In this document: positions 9,476 to 17,363 of the stretch, in pieces
Numbering within the stretch: the stretch's first letter is position 1
Layout: each line of letters begins with the position of its first letter
DNA from: Lysobacterales bacterium 63-13
GTDB taxonomy: Bacteria > Pseudomonadota > Gammaproteobacteria > Xanthomonadales > Rhodanobacteraceae
Assembly (NCBI GenBank): GCA_001899855.1
Contig: MKWR01000029.1
Span: 79,212-143,211, forward strand
Length of the DNA: 64,000 nucleotides
Reading direction: 5' to 3'
Made by a program: the position numbers and the translations under genes
The notes under the pieces: model-generated
The model's input: the letters and a program-made list of their open reading frames with translations, nothing else
The model's database searches: none
What the model was told of the DNA's origin: nothing

Positions 9476-10950
9476 GCGCAGCGATCGATCAGGTACTGGG
9501 TGAGCAGCGGCACGGGACGGCCGGTGGCAAGCCCCTTGCGGCCTTCGTTCCAGGCGGTGCCGGCGATATCCAGATGCGCCCAGCGATAACCCGTGGTGAA
9601 GCGCGAGAGGAAGCAACCGGCGGTGATCGCGCCGCCGTACTTGCCGCCGAGGTTGGTGAAATCGGCAAACACCGAATCGAGCGCGCTCTGGTAGTCATCC
9701 CACAACGGCAGGCGCCAGGCGCGGTCGAGGGCGCGATTGCCCGCATCGAGCAGTTCGTTGGCGAGGTCGTCGTCCTGGGTCATCAGGCCGCTGGCGTATT
9801 TGCCGAGGGCAACCACGCAGGCACCGGTCAACGTGGCGGCGTCGATGATCACCTGCGGCTCGAACTTCTGCACATAGGTCAGCGCATCGCAGAGGATCAG
9901 GCGGCCTTCGGCATCGGTGTTGAGTACTTCGATGGTCTGCCCGGACATGCTGGTCAGCACGTCACTCGGGCGATAGGAATTGCCGTCGGGCATGTTCTCG
10001 ACCGCGGCGACCACGCAGACCAGGTTCAGCGGCAGGGCCAGTTCGACAGCCGAAACGAAGGTGCCGAGCATGCCGGCCGCGCCGCACATGTCGAATTTCA
10101 TTTCCTCCATGCCGGCACCGGGCTTGAGTGAAATGCCGCCGGAGTCGAAGGTGATGCCCTTGCCGACCAGGGCATAGGGCTTGGCATTGCCGCCAGCGTT
10201 CCAGCGCAGCACGACGAGCTTCGGCGGATTCGCCGAACCGCGGGCGACGCCAAGCAATGAACCCATGCCGAGCTTTTCCATGTCCTCGCGTTCGAGGATT
10301 TCGCAGGCGACGCCGGCATGCGCATCGGCGAATGCCTTTGCCTGTGCCGCGATGTGCGCCGGGTTGCAGATGTTTGGCGGCAGGTTGCCCAGCTCGCGGG
10401 CAAAACGCACGCCTTTGGCCATGGCATTGGCCTCGGCAAGTGCACGCGCATCCTCGGTGCCGGCAAAGGCCAGGGCTTCGAGCTGCGCGGTCCTTGCTTG
10501 TTCCTTGGGCTTGAACGTGGCCGTGTAGCGGTATGCGTGCATGTCGGCGGCGAGGGCGGCGGTGCGCAGCTTCCAGGCGCCATCGCGCGCGGGCACCTCG
10601 AGTGCGGTCAACCACGAGGTCGCGCTGGCGACCGGCAAGGTCTTGAGGGCGCGACCGGCCTCGAGTGCGGCCTTGTTGAAGGCGGCGGCATCGAACTTGT
10701 CCTGCGCGCCAAGGCCGACGACGAGGATGCGTTCGGCCTGGATTCCGTTGAGGCCAAACAACAGCGAACTGCTGCCGAGCTTGGCCGTGATATCACCGCT
10801 GTCGAGCAGGCGCTTGAGCGCCCCCGAGCTGGCCTTGTCGAGACGTGCCGCGGCTTCGCTCATCTTGCTATCGGCAAATACGCCGACGATCACGCAAGGG
10901 CTGGCCGAGGATTCGGGCGAGTCGGAGGTCTGGCTGAACTTCAGGGTCAT
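9472..10950 (-). CDS. pepA: Leucyl aminopeptidase (cytosol aminopeptidase, M17)
   Basis: Di-metal aminopeptidase; family members also bind DNA in Xer recombination and carAB regulation. 492 residues from ATG 10950 (a TTG one codon upstream is less likely). Catalytic core: [17 protein letters not shown] with the metal-binding Lys and Asp, then KFDMCGAAG and [14 protein letters not shown], the M17 signature with metal ligands. Divergent from lptF, the classical gammaproteobacterial arrangement with a shared 125-base promoter region. Confidence 0.97.
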   Translation of the reverse strand: MTLKFSQTSDSPESSASPCVIVGVFADSKMSEAAARLDKASSGALKRLLDSGDITAKLGSSSLLFGLNGIQAERILVVGLGAQDKFDAAAFNKAALEAGRALKTLPVASATSWLTALEVPARDGAWKLRTAALAADMHAYRYTATFKPKEQARTAQLEALAFAGTEDARALAEANAMAKGVRFARELGNLPPNICNPAHIAAQAKAFADAHAGVACEILEREDMEKLGMGSLLGVARGSANPPKLVVLRWNAGGNAKPYALVGKGITFDSGGISLKPGAGMEEMKFDMCGAAGMLGTFVSAVELALPLNLVCVVAAVENMPDGNSYRPSDVLTSMSGQTIEVLNTDAEGRLILCDALTYVQKFEPQVIIDAATLTGACVVALGKYASGLMTQDDDLANELLDAGNRALDRAWRLPLWDDYQSALDSVFADFTNLGGKYGGAITAGCFLSRFTTGYRWAHLDIAGTAWNEGRKGLATGRPVPLLTQYLIDRCA

Positions 10951-11078
10951 CAAAGGTTCCGTATCTGCTACAAAGTGGGGCGCTGGCCACGCGCGGCGAC
11001 TGGCAGGTCGGTAGACTTGCCACCCTGCGTGCGCTCGGAAGTGGCGCGGAACCCGTCATTCTAAGGCATAGACCCCAG

Positions 11079-12185
11079 TTGCTGCGCATCATCGACCGCT
11101 ACCTGCTACGCGAACTTGCCCTGAGCTTTCTCGGGGTGACCGCGGTGTTGCTCCTGATCAGCATCGGCGAAACGGTGATTGCCGTGCTCAATCAGGTTGC
11201 GCGTGGTCGCGTTCCCGCCGACCTGCTGGTCGCGATGATCGGCCTGCGCTCTATCGACAGCCTCAATGTACTGTTGCCGCTGGCGGTCTTCCTCGGCGTC
11301 CTGCTTGCCTACGGACGCATGTACCGGGACAGCGAGATGGCCGTCCTCGGTGCGTCGGGACTCGGCATTGGCGGGCTCATGCGGCCGCTGCTCCTGCTGT
11401 TCGTGCCGATTGCCGCCATCGCCGCCCTTGTCGCATTCTGGATTGCCCCGGCGGCAGTGCGCTTTTCCCAGCATCTGGTCGACGAGGCCAATCGATCGCT
11501 GCTCATTGCCGGCCTCGAGCCTGGCCGCTTCGTGTCCTTGCCGGGGCGCGAAGGCATCATCTACGTGGGCGACATGTCGCCGGAGGGCTCGAAGTTCACG
11601 CGCATGTTCGTCGAAAGCGAGCAGCTTGAAGCCGATGGCACGTCGCGCATCAACATCATCACCGCGCGCAGCGGCGAGTTGTACCGGGATACCTCGGGCG
11701 GCGATCGTTTTCTCGCGCTGAAGGACGGATTCCGCGTGGAAGGGCGACCCGGCAAGGATGATTTCCGCCTGCTGCGCTTCGAGCGCAACGACATCCGCCT
11801 GGCCGACAATGATGCCGTCGACAATTCCGAAGCCGTCAAGCGCGCCGCGCCGACCAGCGAGCTGCTGGAAAGCGTCGAACCCCTGCAACGCGCCGAGCTG
11901 CACTGGCGCCTGGCACCGGCCATCTCGGTGCTGGTGCTGGCCCTGGTCGCCTTGCCACTGTCGCGCACGAATCCGCGCCAGCCGCGTTACGCGAGCCTGA
12001 TCCTGGCCGTGCTTGCCTATATCGTCTATGCCAACTTCCTCGCCCTGGGCCGGGTCTGGATGGTGCACGGCAAGATGCCCCTGTCGGCGGGGCTCTGGTG
12101 GATCTACGTGCCGGCGATCCTGATTGCGCTGGGCTTGATCCGCAGCAACCAGCGCCTGCGCCAGCGCAAGAAGGCACGGGCATGA
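11079..12185 (+). CDS. lptF: LPS export ABC transporter permease LptF
   Basis: Inner-membrane subunit of the LptB2FGC complex that extracts LPS from the inner membrane. 368 residues: two N-terminal helices, a third and fourth around 60-125, a periplasmic jellyroll domain (about 130-270) and C-terminal helices. The start is taken as TTG at 11079, since no ATG or GTG fits near the MLRIIDRYLLREL N-terminus; AAGG lies 13 bases upstream. Its stop overlaps the lptG start (ATGA). Divergent from pepA. Confidence 0.94.
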   Translation: MLRIIDRYLLRELALSFLGVTAVLLLISIGETVIAVLNQVARGRVPADLLVAMIGLRSIDSLNVLLPLAVFLGVLLAYGRMYRDSEMAVLGASGLGIGGLMRPLLLLFVPIAAIAALVAFWIAPAAVRFSQHLVDEANRSLLIAGLEPGRFVSLPGREGIIYVGDMSPEGSKFTRMFVESEQLEADGTSRINIITARSGELYRDTSGGDRFLALKDGFRVEGRPGKDDFRLLRFERNDIRLADNDAVDNSEAVKRAAPTSELLESVEPLQRAELHWRLAPAISVLVLALVALPLSRTNPRQPRYASLILAVLAYIVYANFLALGRVWMVHGKMPLSAGLWWIYVPAILIALGLIRSNQRLRQRKKARA

Positions 12186-13282
12186 GCCAGCCGTTGTTAA
12201 AGCAGGTCGACCGGCTGGTTGCGCTGTCGGTGCTTGCCGCAGTCGGCCTGGTCTGGTTCATCCTCGTCGGCTTCGATGCCTTCACCATCTTTGTCGGCGA
12301 ACTCAATGACGTCGGGCATGGCGGCTACACCTTGACCAAGGCGGCGAGCTACACCTTGTTGACCGTGCCGCGACGCATGTACGAGATGTTCAGCTACGCC
12401 GCCTTGATTGGTGGCCTGGTTGGCCTGGGAGGACTGGCAGGCACCGGCGAGCTGACCGCATTGCGCGCCGCCGGCATGTCCAAGCTGCGCATTTGTGCCT
12501 CGGTGGTGCTCTCCTTGTGCGTGTTGACGGCCATCGTCGTGGTCATTGGCGAGACGCTGGCGCCGTGGGGCGATCAAAGCGCAAAGGCCTTGTCGCTGGC
12601 GGCAAAATCCACCGATGTCACCCTGGCCAAGGGCGGCAGCATCTGGGCGCGCGATGGCGAGACCGTGGTCAATGCCGGCAATGGCCGCACGCGGCAGACC
12701 GAGCAGGGCAGCGTGGTCGACCTCAACCGCGTGCGCATCTTCGAGTTCGACAAGGACGGCCGCCTCGCCACCTTGTCGCTGGCGGCGCGCGCCGAACACG
12801 CGCAGGGCCACTGGATCCTCCACGACGTGCGGCGCACGGTCTTTGGCGAGGCCTCGGCGGCAAGCACGCAAGCCAGTGAGCTGCAATGGCCGTCCAGCCT
12901 CGATCCCGATGTGCTGGCCTTGAGCATCGTCAACCTCGACTACCTCAACCTGCGCGAGCTCTCGCGCAACATCGCCTATCTCGAGCGCAACGGCCAGGAT
13001 TCACGCGGTTTCCGCGAGGCCTGGTGGTCGCGCATCTTTTATCCGGTCAACGTGCTCGTGCTGGCCTTCTGTGCCCTGCCATTCGCCTTTGGCGCGCTGC
13101 GCAGCGGCGGCATGGGCAAGCGCCTGTTCCTTGGCATCGTCATGGCGATCGGCTTCTATTTCCTGCAGCGCGCCGTGGTCAGCATGGGCAGTGTCTACGG
13201 CTTGGCCCCGGCCATCGCCAATGCGATTCCGCCCCTGCTGTTGATCGCCATGGCCACGGCGTGGTTTCGCAGGAATGCCTGA
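12182..13282 (+). CDS. lptG: LPS export ABC transporter permease LptG
   Basis: Partner of LptF in LPS extraction. The 366-residue protein starts at the ATG overlapping the lptF stop codon. The pattern matches LptF: N-terminal helices, a periplasmic beta domain (about 135-270), and C-terminal helices with FYPVNVLVLAFCALPFAFG followed by the RSGGMGKRLFLG loop typical of LptG. Overlap implies translational coupling and equal stoichiometry. A repeat element begins right after the stop. Confidence 0.94.
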   Translation: MSQPLLKQVDRLVALSVLAAVGLVWFILVGFDAFTIFVGELNDVGHGGYTLTKAASYTLLTVPRRMYEMFSYAALIGGLVGLGGLAGTGELTALRAAGMSKLRICASVVLSLCVLTAIVVVIGETLAPWGDQSAKALSLAAKSTDVTLAKGGSIWARDGETVVNAGNGRTRQTEQGSVVDLNRVRIFEFDKDGRLATLSLAARAEHAQGHWILHDVRRTVFGEASAASTQASELQWPSSLDPDVLALSIVNLDYLNLRELSRNIAYLERNGQDSRGFREAWWSRIFYPVNVLVLAFCALPFAFGALRSGGMGKRLFLGIVMAIGFYFLQRAVVSMGSVYGLAPAIANAIPPLLLIAMATAWFRRNA

Positions 13283-13391
13283 GGGGGGGAATAGGGAATA
13301 GGGAACGGGGGAATAGGGAGAGCGCAATTCCCGGCGGACGTCTCGTTTTCGCTCTACCGATTCCCTATTCCCCATTCTCGATTCCCAGCCC
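13283..13391. repeat. Inverted-arm GGGAATx repeat between lptG and the RDD gene
   Basis: Left arm GGGGGGAATAGGGAATAGGG (13284 on), core with CAATTCCCGGCGGACGTC and TCGTTTTCGCTCTACC, right arm GATTCCCTATTCCCCATTCT (13360 on). The arms are complementary and can fold into one long hairpin between the two convergent genes. Confidence 0.8.
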
Positions 13392-13811
13392 TCAAACCAT
13401 CCGCGTCTTTGCCATGACATCGTGCCAGGCGCGGCGGTCGGCATCGAACAGGCACCAGATGAAGCCGAAAGCGCCGATCAGCGAGATCAGGGCGAGGACA
13501 AAGCGCAGCAAGGATTGGCGTGCGCGGGGTGGTTGGCCGTTGTTGTCGAGGATGCGCACTTTCCATGCGCGCATGCCGATGGTCTGGCCACCCTTCGACC
13601 ACGAGACGACGAAGTACAGCCCGCTCAGGAGCAGCAAGGTGGCCTGCAGCACGAAGTGATAAAGCGCCGGCTGTCGGGCGACATCGACCTCGCCGTGGAA
13701 GGCGAGGAGGATCAGCGCCGCGGCGAACATCCAGATTGCGACGAGTACCAGCAGGTCGTAGAACAAGGCGGCAAGGCGACGCCAGAGCGCGGCGCCAGGA
13801 GGCGTGGACAT
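13392..13811 (-). CDS. RDD-family membrane protein
   Basis: 139 residues from ATG 13811 (an ATG two codons upstream, at 13817, is equally possible). The N-terminal LWRRLAALFYD is the RDD-type Arg and Asp motif; two long hydrophobic helices follow (about 14-36 and 48-68), then SKGGQTIGMRAWKVRI and a third helix near the C-terminus. These are hallmarks of the RDD family, whose members have varied or unknown transport-related roles. It is convergent with lptG and divergent from xerD. Confidence 0.85.
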   Translation of the reverse strand: MSTPPGAALWRRLAALFYDLLVLVAIWMFAAALILLAFHGEVDVARQPALYHFVLQATLLLLSGLYFVVSWSKGGQTIGMRAWKVRILDNNGQPPRARQSLLRFVLALISLIGAFGFIWCLFDADRRAWHDVMAKTRMV

Positions 13812-13877
13812 GGGCATGTGCCGGATTGGAATTCGCGCTAGCCTCCGGGTTTGCGTCGCATCACGCAAGATCGATGA

Positions 13878-14837
13878 GTGCCAAAGGTGACCAGCAGCCA
13901 GCCGGAAAAACACGAAGTTCGCGCCGACGACCGCATCCTCATCGATGCATTCCTCGAACGCGCCTGGTCGGAACTTGGCCTGGCGGACAATTCGCTGTCC
14001 GGCTACCGACGCGATCTGGATGGGTTTGCGCGCTGGCTGGCCGCCCCCGCCAATGCGTCGAGCCTGCTGGCGTGCCGACGCGAGCAGTTGTATGCCTACC
14101 TTTACCTGCGTGCACAAAGCGGGGGCAGGAAGGGGCGTGGCTACAGTCCGCGCTCGAATGCGCGCCTGCTCTCGGCGCTGCGGCACTTTTACCGGCTGCT
14201 GCAACGCGATGGGCGCATCGATGCGGATCCAACCTTGCTGGTCGATGCGCCGAAACTTCCGCGCAGCCTGCCCAAGGCGCTGGCCGAGGGCGAAGTCGAG
14301 GCCTTGCTGCATGCGCCTGCGGAAACTGCGCTGGGCCTGCGTGATCGCGCGATGCTCGAACTCATGTACGCCACCGGTTTGCGTGTCAGCGAGCTGGTCG
14401 GCCTGCGTGCCGATCAGGTCAACCTGCGCCAGGGCGTGTTGCGGGTCAGCGGCAAGGGCGGCAAGGAACGCCTGGTGCCGATCGGCGCGGAAGCGCAGCA
14501 CTGGCTGGAGCGTTACATCGGCGAATCGCGTGCGGGCCTGCTCAAGGGCATGCGCGTTGATGCGCTGTTCGTCACCGCGCGGCGTTCCGGCATGACCCGG
14601 CAGATGTTCTGGACGCTGGTGAAGAACCACGCACAGCGCGCCGGTATCGCCAGCCAGCGCATTTCGCCGCATGTGCTGCGGCATTCGTTCGCCACCCATC
14701 TGCTCAACCACGGCGCCGATCTGCGCGCCTTGCAGATGCTGCTGGGGCACAGTTCGCTGTCGACGACGCAGATCTACACGCTGGTGGCCAAGGAAGGGCT
14801 CAAGCGCTTGCATGCCGAACATCATCCACGCGGTTGA
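13878..14837 (+). CDS. xerD: Site-specific tyrosine recombinase XerD
   Basis: Resolves chromosome dimers at dif with XerC. 319 residues from GTG 13878, somewhat longer than the usual 300; GTG 13887 is an alternative. The SAM-like N-terminal domain (about 20-115) precedes the catalytic domain with Arg in ATGLRVSELVGL, Lys in SGKGGKERLVP, HxxR in HVLRHSFATHLL, His in LLGHSS and the nucleophile Tyr in TTQIYT. The dsbC genes follow in the same direction, as in other xanthomonads and in E. coli (xerD-dsbC). Confidence 0.93.
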   Translation: MPKVTSSQPEKHEVRADDRILIDAFLERAWSELGLADNSLSGYRRDLDGFARWLAAPANASSLLACRREQLYAYLYLRAQSGGRKGRGYSPRSNARLLSALRHFYRLLQRDGRIDADPTLLVDAPKLPRSLPKALAEGEVEALLHAPAETALGLRDRAMLELMYATGLRVSELVGLRADQVNLRQGVLRVSGKGGKERLVPIGAEAQHWLERYIGESRAGLLKGMRVDALFVTARRSGMTRQMFWTLVKNHAQRAGIASQRISPHVLRHSFATHLLNHGADLRALQMLLGHSSLSTTQIYTLVAKEGLKRLHAEHHPRG

Positions 14838-14953
14838 GCCCGCAACGCGGGCTTTCGCCACCCCGCCTTCCATGCCAAAATCAATGACTTGAGCGGAACC
14901 ATTGGCGCTGCCGAGAGTCTCTGCTCTTCCCACCCCGAAAGGTTTGCCCCTTG

Positions 14954-15718
14954 ATGTCGGTTTTGCGCGCGCTTTGCGTCCTCGTGTTCGGCTTGGCCCT
15001 GCTTCCCGCGCTTGCGGCCGAGGGCGATGCGGCGCGGGCGACCATCCAGAAAACCGCGCCGTTGCAGTCGATCAGCGCATTCCGCCAATCCGCCTTGCCG
15101 GGTTATTACGAGGGAGTGATCGGTGGCAAGGTCGTCTATGCCAGCGCGGACGGGCGCTACCTGCTGCGTGGCACGGTCGAGGACACCGCCGAGGGGGTTG
15201 ACCTCAGCGAAGCCAGCATGGCGACCAAGCGCCTCCAGGTACTGGCTGGGCTTGGCGTCGACCAGCGCCTGAGTTTCGCGCCGGCGCAGCCAAAATACCG
15301 CCTCACCGTGTTCACCGATGTCGATTGCCCGTACTGTCGGCGCCTGCATTCGCGCATCGACGAGTACAACGCGCTGGGCATCGCCATCGATTACGTCTTC
15401 TTTCCATTGAGCATTCATCCCGATGCTGATCGCAAATCCATCGCGGTCTGGTGTTCCAGCGATCGCAAGAGTGCATATTCCGCAGCCGTCGCCGGACAGG
15501 CGATGGACAGCGCCACATGCCCGAATCCGCTGCTGCAGATGCGCCAGGCCGGCAACGAGATTGGTGTCGGGCAAACGCCAACCGCGATTGCCGCCGATGG
15601 CGGCATGATCGATTCCAGGATTCTCCTGTCGCCCCAACGCCTGTTGTCCGAGTTGCAGAAGCGCTCGGCTGCAGCAGTCGATGCTTCCGCCCTCGCCGCC
15701 ACTGCGGCAGGGCGCTGA
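14954..15718 (+). CDS. DsbC-type disulfide isomerase, paralogue 1 (CPYC)
   Basis: Periplasmic thioredoxin-fold protein, 254 residues from ATG 14954. Signal peptide about 1-21, an N-terminal DsbC dimerisation-like domain (about 24-75), then the thioredoxin domain with active site CPYC at 125-128 after VFTDVD, a second conserved cysteine pair (VWC...ATCPNP) and the cis-Pro loop GQTPTAI. Classical DsbC has CGYC; a Pro in the second dipeptide position usually makes the disulfide more oxidising or changes redox partner (family knowledge). First of three tandem paralogues. Confidence 0.9.
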   Translation: MSVLRALCVLVFGLALLPALAAEGDAARATIQKTAPLQSISAFRQSALPGYYEGVIGGKVVYASADGRYLLRGTVEDTAEGVDLSEASMATKRLQVLAGLGVDQRLSFAPAQPKYRLTVFTDVDCPYCRRLHSRIDEYNALGIAIDYVFFPLSIHPDADRKSIAVWCSSDRKSAYSAAVAGQAMDSATCPNPLLQMRQAGNEIGVGQTPTAIAADGGMIDSRILLSPQRLLSELQKRSAAAVDASALAATAAGR

Positions 15719-15737
15719 TCAACCCACCGAGGTATCC

Positions 15738-16469
15738 ATGCGCCATTTGTTCTGCTTGATCCTGATCCTTCTCGCCGCCAACGTCGTTGCGGCAACTCCG
15801 GAGGAGACCGTGCAGGCCGCCTTCTCGAAACTCGCCCCGCAGGTCAAGGTCGACGTCGTCCAGGAATCGGTGGTACCGGGTTTCTACGAGGCCATTGTCG
15901 GCAGCCAGTTCATCTATGTCAGCAAGGATGGCCGCTTCATCCTCGATGGCAGCGCCATCGATGCGCAAAGCAACCGTGACATCACCGAAGCGGCACGCGC
16001 CAGCAATCGCCTTGGCCTGCTGAAGACGATCGGTGCCGACAAGCGCATCATCTTTGCCCCGGACAAGCCGAAGTACGCAGTCACCGTGTTCACCGACATC
16101 GACTGCCCGTTCTGCCGCCGCTTCCATCAGCAGATCGAGGCCTACAACGCCGCGGGGATCGCGGTCGAATACGTTTTCCTGCCGCTCGACATCCATCCTG
16201 GCGCGGACAAGAAGGCCGAAGCCGTATGGTGCGCCGCCGATCGCAAGAGCGCATTCACCGCGGCCATGAACGGTGCAGATCCGGGTACGGCCACCTGCCC
16301 GAATCCGGTAGCCGAGAGCACCCGCGTCGCGCGCTCGATCGGCATCACCGGCACGCCGACCATGCTGGCCGCGGATGGCACCAAGGTGGCGCCGCAGGTT
16401 TCCCTGTCGCCGGAAAAGCTCGTCGAAGAACTTGCCCACCTCGCCAACAATCCGGTTGCCCCGCGTTGA
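15738..16469 (+). CDS. DsbC-type disulfide isomerase, paralogue 2 (CPFC)
   Basis: 243 residues from ATG 15738, preceded by GAGG. Signal peptide about 1-18; the dimerisation-like domain contains VPGFYEAIVGSQFIYVSKDG, like its neighbours. Active site CPFC at 123-126 after VFTDID, second cysteine pair in VWCAAD and ATCPNP, cis-Pro in GTPTML. It lies 19 bases after paralogue 1 and 35 bases before paralogue 3. Sequence similarity among the three over the whole length shows tandem duplication; the dipeptide between the cysteines has diverged each time. Confidence 0.9.
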   Translation: MRHLFCLILILLAANVVAATPEETVQAAFSKLAPQVKVDVVQESVVPGFYEAIVGSQFIYVSKDGRFILDGSAIDAQSNRDITEAARASNRLGLLKTIGADKRIIFAPDKPKYAVTVFTDIDCPFCRRFHQQIEAYNAAGIAVEYVFLPLDIHPGADKKAEAVWCAADRKSAFTAAMNGADPGTATCPNPVAESTRVARSIGITGTPTMLAADGTKVAPQVSLSPEKLVEELAHLANNPVAPR

Positions 16470-16504
16470 TCGCGGCGGCCACACCCCATGCACAAGGTAT
16501 GTCC

Positions 16505-17242
16505 ATGAAACTCCCATTGATTGCCGCGCTCGCGCTGTTTGCCGTTTCCCCGTTGCTCCAGGCTGCCGATGGTGGCGAGGCCGTCGCCCGTGCCGCGGTG
16601 CAGAAGCTCATCACCAGCAACAAGATCGACGCCTTCGAGAAATCGCCGGTGCCGGGTTACTACCAGGCCGTGGTCGGCAGCCAGCTGCTGTATGTCAGCG
16701 AAGATGGCCGCTATGTGCTGCAAGGCACCCTGTACGACGCCGATGCCAAGCTCGACCTGACCGCCAAGCGCCTGGCCCGGGTCAACATCGCCAAGCTCGA
16801 TGCCTATCCGGCTTCCAAGCGCATCACCTTCGCGCCGACCTCCAAGCCGAAATACAAAGTCACCGTGTTCACCGATATTGATTGTGGCTATTGCCGCAAG
16901 ATGCACTCGCATATCGAGGAGTACAACGCGCGCGGCATCCAGGTCGATTACCTGTTCTTCCCGCGCAGCGGCCCGGGCACGCCGTCGTTCACCAAGGCGG
17001 TTTCGGTGTGGTGCGCGAAGGACCAGAAGCAGGCGTTCACCGCAGCCAAGGCCGGTGCCAATCCGGAGCCCAAGCAGTGCGACAACCCGGTGGCCGAGGA
17101 ATTCCAGCTCGGCATCAGCGTCGGTGTTGACGGCACGCCCAGTGTCTTTGCCGCCGATGGCAGCAAGATTGGCGGCTACCTGACCCCTGACCAGTTGCAG
17201 GCGCAGCTTGAGCGGGTTGCCGCGGAGAAGCCCGGCGCCTAG
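16505..17242 (+). CDS. dsbC: DsbC-type disulfide isomerase, paralogue 3 (CGYC)
   Basis: 245 residues. The ATG at 16505 is preferred over 16499 because AAGG lies 7 bases before it. Signal peptide about 1-21, dimerisation domain with SPVPGYYQAVVGSQLLY, and active site CGYC at 127-130, the canonical DsbC sequence. The second cysteine pair (VWCAKD, KQCDNP) and cis-Pro (DGTPSVF) are conserved. This copy is the likeliest orthologue of E. coli DsbC, which shuffles wrong disulfides and is kept reduced by DsbD. A terminator-like hairpin follows at 17312. Confidence 0.93.
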   Translation: MKLPLIAALALFAVSPLLQAADGGEAVARAAVQKLITSNKIDAFEKSPVPGYYQAVVGSQLLYVSEDGRYVLQGTLYDADAKLDLTAKRLARVNIAKLDAYPASKRITFAPTSKPKYKVTVFTDIDCGYCRKMHSHIEEYNARGIQVDYLFFPRSGPGTPSFTKAVSVWCAKDQKQAFTAAKAGANPEPKQCDNPVAEEFQLGISVGVDGTPSVFAADGSKIGGYLTPDQLQAQLERVAAEKPGA

Positions 17243-17311
17243 CAGCGGGGACACCCGCCACGGCCGGGTGGTTCTCGCCCGGTCATGGCATCGGCTATCA
17301 TGCGCAGCCTT

Positions 17312-17338
17312 CGCACGGCGACGCCGTGCGCTTTTGTT
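17312..17338 (+). terminator. Probable terminator of the xerD-dsbC unit
   Basis: An 8-bp stem CGCACGGC/GCCGTGCG with a 3-base loop is followed by CTTTTGTT. It lies between the third dsbC gene and purL, 26 bases before the purL start, so it could also work as an attenuator in the purL leader. Confidence 0.6.
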
Positions 17339-17363
17339 CAGAGCATCCCGGACTCCGACTGCC

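Noticed and set aside
13812-13877. dif or attachment site beside xerD
   Set aside because: No 28-base dif-like pair of 11-base arms was seen; xerD is here a housekeeping gene beside dsbC, not part of a mobile element.
17208-17363. N-terminal extension of purL by 52 codons
   Set aside because: It would overlap the dsbC stop and a terminator hairpin, and homologues begin near MIVLDGQPALS.
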